A stretch of DNA of 9,647 bases, from positions 65,882 to 75,528 of the forward strand of contig CAJTPF010000014.1 in the NCBI GenBank assembly GCA_910578175.1. Direction: 5' to 3'. The notes under the pieces are model-generated. The model saw nothing but the letters and a program-made list of their open reading frames with translations. It made no database searches and had not been told where the DNA came from. Numbering within the stretch: position 1 is the stretch's first letter; each line of letters starts with the position of its first letter. The translations under genes were made by a program, and so were the position numbers. The DNA comes from an uncultured Lachnospiraceae bacterium. GTDB lineage: Bacteria > Bacillota > Clostridia > Lachnospirales > Lachnospiraceae. This document shows, one piece after another, positions 6,084 through 9,647 of this stretch.

Positions 6084-6995
6084 ATGCTAGATATATGTTT
6101 ATTGGGAACCGGAGGAATGATGCCTCTTCCTAAAAGATGGCTTACCGCACTGATGGCCAGATATAATGGCAGCAGTCTTTTGATCGATTGCGGAGAAGGA
6201 ACACAGATTGCCATTAAAGAGAAGGGGTGGAGTTTTAAACCCATAGATGTGATTTGTTTCACTCATTTTCATGCGGACCACATCAGCGGTCTGCCGGGCC
6301 TCTTGCTTACCATGGGTAATGCAGAGAGGACGGAACCTCTGACAATCATAGGGCCCAAAGGCGTTGAGCGTGTGGTGAATGCAATCCGGATGATAGCGCC
6401 GGAGCTTCCTTTTGAGATACGTTTTATTGAACTGCATGAACATCAGCAGCAGATTGAGATCAACGGATATTGTATTACCGCTTTTCGGGTAAATCATAAC
6501 GTTATATGCTATGGTTATACCTTAGAGATAAAAAGAAAAGGGAAATTTTCTGTCGAGCGTGCCAATGAACTGCATATACCAAAGGAATACTGGAATCTTT
6601 TACAGAAAGGGGAAACAATAGAGGCAGGTGATGAAAGATTTACGCCGGATATGGTTTTAGGACCTGAAAGGAAGGGTATAAAAGTTACTTACTGTACGGA
6701 TACCAGACCTGTTCCGAGTATTTCGGAGAATGCAAAAGGCGCGGACTTATTTATTTGTGAAGGTATGTATGGGGAAAAAGGAAAAGAAGCCAAAGCAAAA
6801 GAGTATAAGCACATGACGTTTTATGAAGCGGCACGTTTGGCAAAAGAAGCAGCTCCAAAGCAGATGTGGCTGACGCATTATAGTCCGTCACTGATCCGGC
6901 CGGAAGAATATATGGGTGATGTAAAAAAGATTTTTCCGGACGCATTTCCGGGGAAAGACGGAAAGAGCATTGAGATTGCTTTTGAAGATGATTAA
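6084..6995 (+). CDS. rnz: Ribonuclease Z (tRNA 3'-processing endonuclease)
   Basis: This 303-residue metallo-beta-lactamase-fold enzyme cleaves tRNA precursors after the discriminator base, needed mainly for tRNAs whose CCA is not encoded. The N-terminus MLDICLLGTGGMMPLPKRWLTALM is typical of the short ElaC-type enzymes. The zinc-binding motif HFHADH spans 61-66, with further ligand candidates H138 (VNH), D206 (YCTDTRP) and H265 (THYSP). The catalytic-region H243 is in KHMT. GxRYNGSSLLIDCGEGTQ-like residues (about 26-41) are conserved. The start is ATG 6084, because GAGGT (6074-6078) is 5 nt upstream and the family begins at this residue; a GTG at 6060 in frame would add 8 residues. It lies 38 bp before the next gene, in the same direction. 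Confidence 0.95.
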   Translation: MLDICLLGTGGMMPLPKRWLTALMARYNGSSLLIDCGEGTQIAIKEKGWSFKPIDVICFTHFHADHISGLPGLLLTMGNAERTEPLTIIGPKGVERVVNAIRMIAPELPFEIRFIELHEHQQQIEINGYCITAFRVNHNVICYGYTLEIKRKGKFSVERANELHIPKEYWNLLQKGETIEAGDERFTPDMVLGPERKGIKVTYCTDTRPVPSISENAKGADLFICEGMYGEKGKEAKAKEYKHMTFYEAARLAKEAAPKQMWLTHYSPSLIRPEEYMGDVKKIFPDAFPGKDGKSIEIAFEDD

Positions 6996-7033
6996 GTTTA
7001 TTTAACCATATTGTAGGAAAGGGAGGGATTAGT

Positions 7034-7636
7034 GTGAAAAAAGAATCAAAAGAAAAAGGGCTGAAAAAATATAGAACACTAATTATTCTTCTGATATTGG
7101 CCGGCATCGGTATTTTGTTTTATTTCTACACCACGACCAAAAGCAGTGCAAAAAAGGGAAATACCAATGTGGATATTTCAGAAGTAGCCAAACTTCTCAG
7201 CAAGGATCTGGATAAATCATATCCGGATACGCCGAGGGAGGTGATCCGGACCTATAACCGGATCATTACCTGTTTTTATGGTACAAAGCTTTCGGAAGAA
7301 GAACTGACGGAACTGGCAAAAATGGTGCAGAATCTTATGGACGAAGAACTGTTGGAGCGCAATCCGTTTGATGTTTATTATAATAACCTGAAAGAAGATA
7401 TTTCTACATATCGATCAGAAAAGAAAACAATATCTTCATTTATCCTTGCCAACAGCTATGATGTTCAATATAAAAACCTCGAGGGAAAGCAATATGCTAT
7501 GTTAGACTGTATTTATTATACAAAGAGCAACGCCGGGACATCCAGAACCATACAACGATTTACATTGAGAAAGGATGAAGCAGGCCGATGGAAGATTTTA
7601 TATTGGTCGCTTGCAGAAAAAGAGAACGATGAATAA
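7034..7636 (+). CDS. Uncharacterised membrane-anchored protein, coupled to tsaD
   Basis: The 200-residue protein has a short lysine-rich N-terminus (1-13), one membrane helix (about 14-33, LIILLILAGIGILFYFY) and an extracytoplasmic domain by the positive-inside rule. There is no lipobox. The region TPREVIRTYNRIITCFYGTKLSEEELTELA (66-95), followed by MDEELLERNPFDVYYNNL (102-119), is helical. The C-terminal part (about 134-192) looks like beta strands ending in GRWKILYWSL, reminiscent of NTF2-like or DUF4878-like folds. It resembles a Lachnospiraceae domain of unknown function (I think DUF6715), but this is from memory. Start GTG at 7034 is set by GGAGG (7022-7026), 7 nt upstream. The last 8 nt overlap the tsaD start, so the two are probably translationally coupled. 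No function can be assigned. Confidence 0.8.
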   Translation: MKKESKEKGLKKYRTLIILLILAGIGILFYFYTTTKSSAKKGNTNVDISEVAKLLSKDLDKSYPDTPREVIRTYNRIITCFYGTKLSEEELTELAKMVQNLMDEELLERNPFDVYYNNLKEDISTYRSEKKTISSFILANSYDVQYKNLEGKQYAMLDCIYYTKSNAGTSRTIQRFTLRKDEAGRWKILYWSLAEKENDE

Positions 7637-8660
7637 GAGTGATTCAAAAATAATTTTAGCAATTGAAAGCTCATGTGATGAAACTGCGGCCTCCGTTGTC
7701 AGAAATGGCAGGGAGGTCTTATCAAATGTCATTTCTACACAGATAGAGATTCATACTCTTTATGGAGGAGTTGTGCCGGAAATTGCGTCCAGAAAACATA
7801 TAGAAAATATAAATCCGGTAATCCGTCAGGCTTTAAAGGAGGCGGATATAACATTTGAAGACCTGGATGCGATTGGAGTGACTTATGGTCCTGGACTGGT
7901 GGGGGCATTACTGGTGGGAGTTGCCGAAGCAAAGGCGCTGGCTTTTGCACTGGACAAGCCTCTGGTGGGAGTTCATCATATTGAGGGACATATTTCTGCG
8001 AATTATATAGAAAACAAAGATCTGGAACCACCGTTCGTCTGTCTGGTTGTATCCGGAGGTCATACGCATCTTGTACTGGTAAAGGATTATGGCGAATATG
8101 AAGTGATTGGACGTACCAGGGATGATGCGGCAGGTGAAGCATTTGACAAGGTGGCCAGAGCGATTGGTCTGGGATATCCGGGAGGACCCAAAATAGATAA
8201 ACTGGCAAAGGAAGGAGATCCTGAAGCTATAGAATTTCCGAGAGCCGCTATTGCGGGGGCGGAATATGATTTTAGTTTCAGCGGATTAAAATCATCGGTA
8301 TTAAATTATATAAATTCCTGTGAAATGAAAGGAATCCGGTATAACAGAGCAAATATTGCCGCATCCTTTCAAAAAGCCGTAGTGGATGTCCTGGTTGCTC
8401 ATTCCATGAAGGCGCTGAAAAATACAGGATGGAACAAGTTTGCCATTGCAGGCGGAGTTGCCTCAAACAGTGCTGTCAGAAAGGCATTTACCGAAATCTG
8501 TCAAAAAGAAAAAATTGATTTTTATTATCCGTCACCGGTGTATTGTACGGATAACGCCGCGATGATCGGTGCGGCTGCTTATTACGAATTTATAAAAGGC
8601 ACCACACACGGATATGACTTAAATGCAGTACCGAATTTAAAACTTGGAGAAAGAATTTAG
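7629..8660 (+). CDS. tsaD: tRNA N6-adenosine threonylcarbamoyltransferase TsaD
   Basis: TsaD (Kae1/Gcp family) is the catalytic subunit that transfers threonylcarbamoyl from threonylcarbamoyl-AMP to A37 of tRNA, with TsaB and TsaE. The 343-residue protein has the ASKHA phosphate-1 motif ILAIESSCDETAASV (9-23), YGGVVPEIASRKH (45-57) and the metal-binding HIEGH (117-121). It also has VSGGHTHLV (141-149), DDAAGEAFDKVAR (165-177), GYPGGP (182-187), IAGGVASN (273-280) and the metal ligand D308 in CTDNAAMIG. Length is usual. ATG 7629 is preferred over an in-frame ATG at 7575 inside the previous gene because the family begins here. The codon overlaps the previous stop in the string ATGAATAA; only a weak AAGAGAA element precedes it, consistent with coupling. 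tsaC is not in the window. Confidence 0.97.
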   Translation: MNKSDSKIILAIESSCDETAASVVRNGREVLSNVISTQIEIHTLYGGVVPEIASRKHIENINPVIRQALKEADITFEDLDAIGVTYGPGLVGALLVGVAEAKALAFALDKPLVGVHHIEGHISANYIENKDLEPPFVCLVVSGGHTHLVLVKDYGEYEVIGRTRDDAAGEAFDKVARAIGLGYPGGPKIDKLAKEGDPEAIEFPRAAIAGAEYDFSFSGLKSSVLNYINSCEMKGIRYNRANIAASFQKAVVDVLVAHSMKALKNTGWNKFAIAGGVASNSAVRKAFTEICQKEKIDFYYPSPVYCTDNAAMIGAAAYYEFIKGTTHGYDLNAVPNLKLGERI

Positions 8661-8677
8661 AAGGCGGTGAAAACGAT

Positions 8678-9382
8678 ATGCGGAATGTGGCAGTTATTTT
8701 AGCTGCCGGCAAAGGAACACGGATGGGGAGCAGGATCTCGAAACAATATATTGACGTGTTGGGAAAACCGGTAATCTATTATACTTTAAATGCGTTTGAA
8801 AACAGTACGGTGGATGAAATCATACTGGTAATTTCAGAGCAGGACCGGAACTATGTGGAAGAAACTATTCTTAACCATTACGGATTTCATAAGATCAAAC
8901 GCATTGTCTGTGGAGGAAAAGAACGTTATCATTCGGTATACAATGCATTGAAACAGGCGGGAGAAGCGGATAATGTGCTGATTCATGACGGTGCCAGACC
9001 ACTGATTCTGCCAGGGCAGATAGATATGCTGGTGAAACAGATGGAGATATATAAAGCCTGTGTAGCCGGAATGCCTGTAAAAGATACGATCAAAATTGTT
9101 GATCAAGACCAATATGTTACAGACACGCCGGAACGGAGCCGGATCTGGCAGGTACAGACGCCCCAGGTATTTCGGTATTCTGAAATAAAGGAAGCTTATG
9201 ATAAAATGATGCTTGAGGAGCATCCGGCTGTTACGGATGATGCAATGGTTCTGGAGAAGTATGGGAACCCGGATTTCAAACATGAAATCCGCCTGGTGGA
9301 AGTAAGTTATGAGAATATAAAAGTGACGACAAAAGAAGATCTGATATTTATGAAAGGGATTCTTTTAAACAGGGGAAGGTGA
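8678..9382 (+). CDS. ispD: 2-C-methyl-D-erythritol 4-phosphate cytidylyltransferase
   Basis: IspD joins CTP and 2-C-methyl-D-erythritol 4-phosphate to give CDP-ME and diphosphate, the third step of the MEP isoprenoid pathway, in the cytoplasm. The 234-residue protein has the CTP-binding loop LAAGKGTRMG (8-17) with K22/Q23, GGKERYHSV (79-87), HDGARP (103-108), PVKDTIK (133-139), SRIWQVQTPQVF (154-165), TDDAMVLE (186-193) and NIKVTTKEDL (213-222). HDGARP and PVKDTIK favour IspD over the related ribitol-phosphate cytidylyltransferases (TarI). The start has AGGCGG/GGTGA (8662-8670) 7 nt upstream and follows tsaD by 17 bp, so the two are likely co-transcribed. No clear terminator follows. No ispF is present. 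Confidence 0.94.
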   Translation: MRNVAVILAAGKGTRMGSRISKQYIDVLGKPVIYYTLNAFENSTVDEIILVISEQDRNYVEETILNHYGFHKIKRIVCGGKERYHSVYNALKQAGEADNVLIHDGARPLILPGQIDMLVKQMEIYKACVAGMPVKDTIKIVDQDQYVTDTPERSRIWQVQTPQVFRYSEIKEAYDKMMLEEHPAVTDDAMVLEKYGNPDFKHEIRLVEVSYENIKVTTKEDLIFMKGILLNRGR

Positions 9383-9451
9383 GTTTAATTAGCGGGATTT
9401 TTTGTCGATTTATTATTACAAATATTATACTGAAAAATTTGCAAAAAAATG

Positions 9452-9480
9452 TTGACAATAGCAAGTAAGAATGATATACT
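9452..9480 (+). promoter_or_regulatory. Distal tRNA promoter P1
   Basis: The -35 is TTGACA (9452-9457) and the -10 TATACT (9475-9480), with a 17-nt spacer and an extended TGA just before the -10. Near-consensus; transcription would start near 9487, about 93 nt before the tRNA. Confidence 0.85.
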
Positions 9481-9534
9481 TCTTTTCGCGCTGAAAAACA
9501 GCAGACAAGAGAATAAAATGAAAATAAAAAATGC

Positions 9535-9563
9535 TTGACAAATTACCTGACTTGAGGTAAAAT
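9535..9563 (+). promoter_or_regulatory. Proximal tRNA promoter P2
   Basis: The -35 is TTGACA (9535-9540) and the -10 TAAAAT (9558-9563), with a 17-nt spacer. The predicted start near 9570 is only about 10 nt before the mature tRNA 5' end. An inverted repeat TTACCT (9543-9548)/AGGTAA (9555-9560) with a 6-nt centre fills the spacer and enters the -10. Confidence 0.85.
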
Positions 9564-9579
9564 AAGCAAGCGACGCTTT

Positions 9580-9647
9580 GGAGAGGTATCGAAGTGGTCA
9601 TAACGAGGCGGTCTTGAAAACCGTTTGTCCGCAAGGGCGCGTGGGTT
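9580..9647 (+). tRNA. tRNA-Ser (anticodon UGA), cut by the right edge
   Basis: The 5' acceptor strand GGAGAGG (9580-9586) is typical of bacterial serine tRNAs. The D arm has TCG (9589-9591) pairing with CGA (9604-9606) around AAGTGGTCATAA. The anticodon stem GCGGT (9608-9612)/ACCGT (9620-9624) has one G-U pair and encloses the loop CTTGAAA with anticodon TGA (9615-9617), which reads UCA serine codons. The long class II variable arm follows, with GTCC/GGGC closed by GCAA. The 5' T-stem strand GTGGG begins just before the edge. The T loop, 3' acceptor strand and any CCA lie outside the window. Confidence 0.93.

Noticed and set aside
6047..6133. Possible upstream small open frame (28 codons) overlapping the RNase Z start
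   Set aside because: No ribosome binding site precedes its ATG, and its composition only reflects the leader and the start of rnz in another frame.
9365..9400. Possible terminator after ispD
   Set aside because: A TTAAAC/GTTTAA pairing (9365-9370 with 9383-9388) is weak, AT-rich, overlaps the end of ispD, and the T-run at about 9398 does not directly follow the stem.
1..9647. Mobile elements, CRISPR arrays, toxin-antitoxin or defence systems
   Set aside because: I looked for transposase or integrase motifs, regularly spaced repeats and paired small toxin genes on both strands and found none. The genes are nearly all housekeeping or small conserved unknowns.

Overview
The window looks like chromosomal DNA from a low-to-moderate GC Firmicute, most likely an anaerobic Clostridia of the Lachnospiraceae type. 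This is inferred from strong AGGAGG-type ribosome sites, sigma-A-like promoters, some TTG and GTG starts, and the type of uncharacterised small proteins present. It is mostly a housekeeping region. I see no transposase, integrase, phage gene, CRISPR array or defence gene.

Layout: the 3' end of an archaeal-type cofactor-independent phosphoglycerate mutase gene (<2-520, +) converges on a Tex-family S1 RNA-binding protein gene (584-2731, -), with one symmetric terminator between them. A 212-bp divergent region follows, carrying a near-consensus tex promoter whose -10 lies in a perfect 11-bp inverted repeat. Next come two small membrane-protein genes on the + strand: an orphan three-helix protein (2944-3342, with its own terminator) and a YcxB-like protein (3519-4010). 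The rest of the window is + strand: tsaE, tsaB and rimI tightly packed, then a small cysteine-rich protein, ribonuclease Z, an unknown membrane-anchored protein, tsaD (overlapping the previous gene by 8 nt) and ispD. After tandem promoters, a tRNA-Ser(UGA) gene runs off the right edge.

Functional theme: TsaB, TsaD and TsaE are the three partners that transfer threonylcarbamoyl to A37 of ANN-decoding tRNAs (t6A). The TsaC/Sua5 enzyme that makes the threonylcarbamoyl-AMP donor is not in the window. RimI is the N-acetyltransferase often linked to tsaB, and RNase Z matures tRNA 3' ends. The region is therefore a translation and tRNA-maturation neighbourhood, with three poorly characterised small genes interspersed and an isoprenoid (MEP pathway) gene at its end.

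The most notable points are the uncharacterised genes embedded in the t6A neighbourhood, especially the membrane-anchored protein coupled to tsaD and the Cys-rich small protein before RNase Z. Operator-like inverted repeats also lie over three promoters (tex, RNase Z, tRNA-Ser). I did not find convincing evidence of a wholly new multi-gene system.
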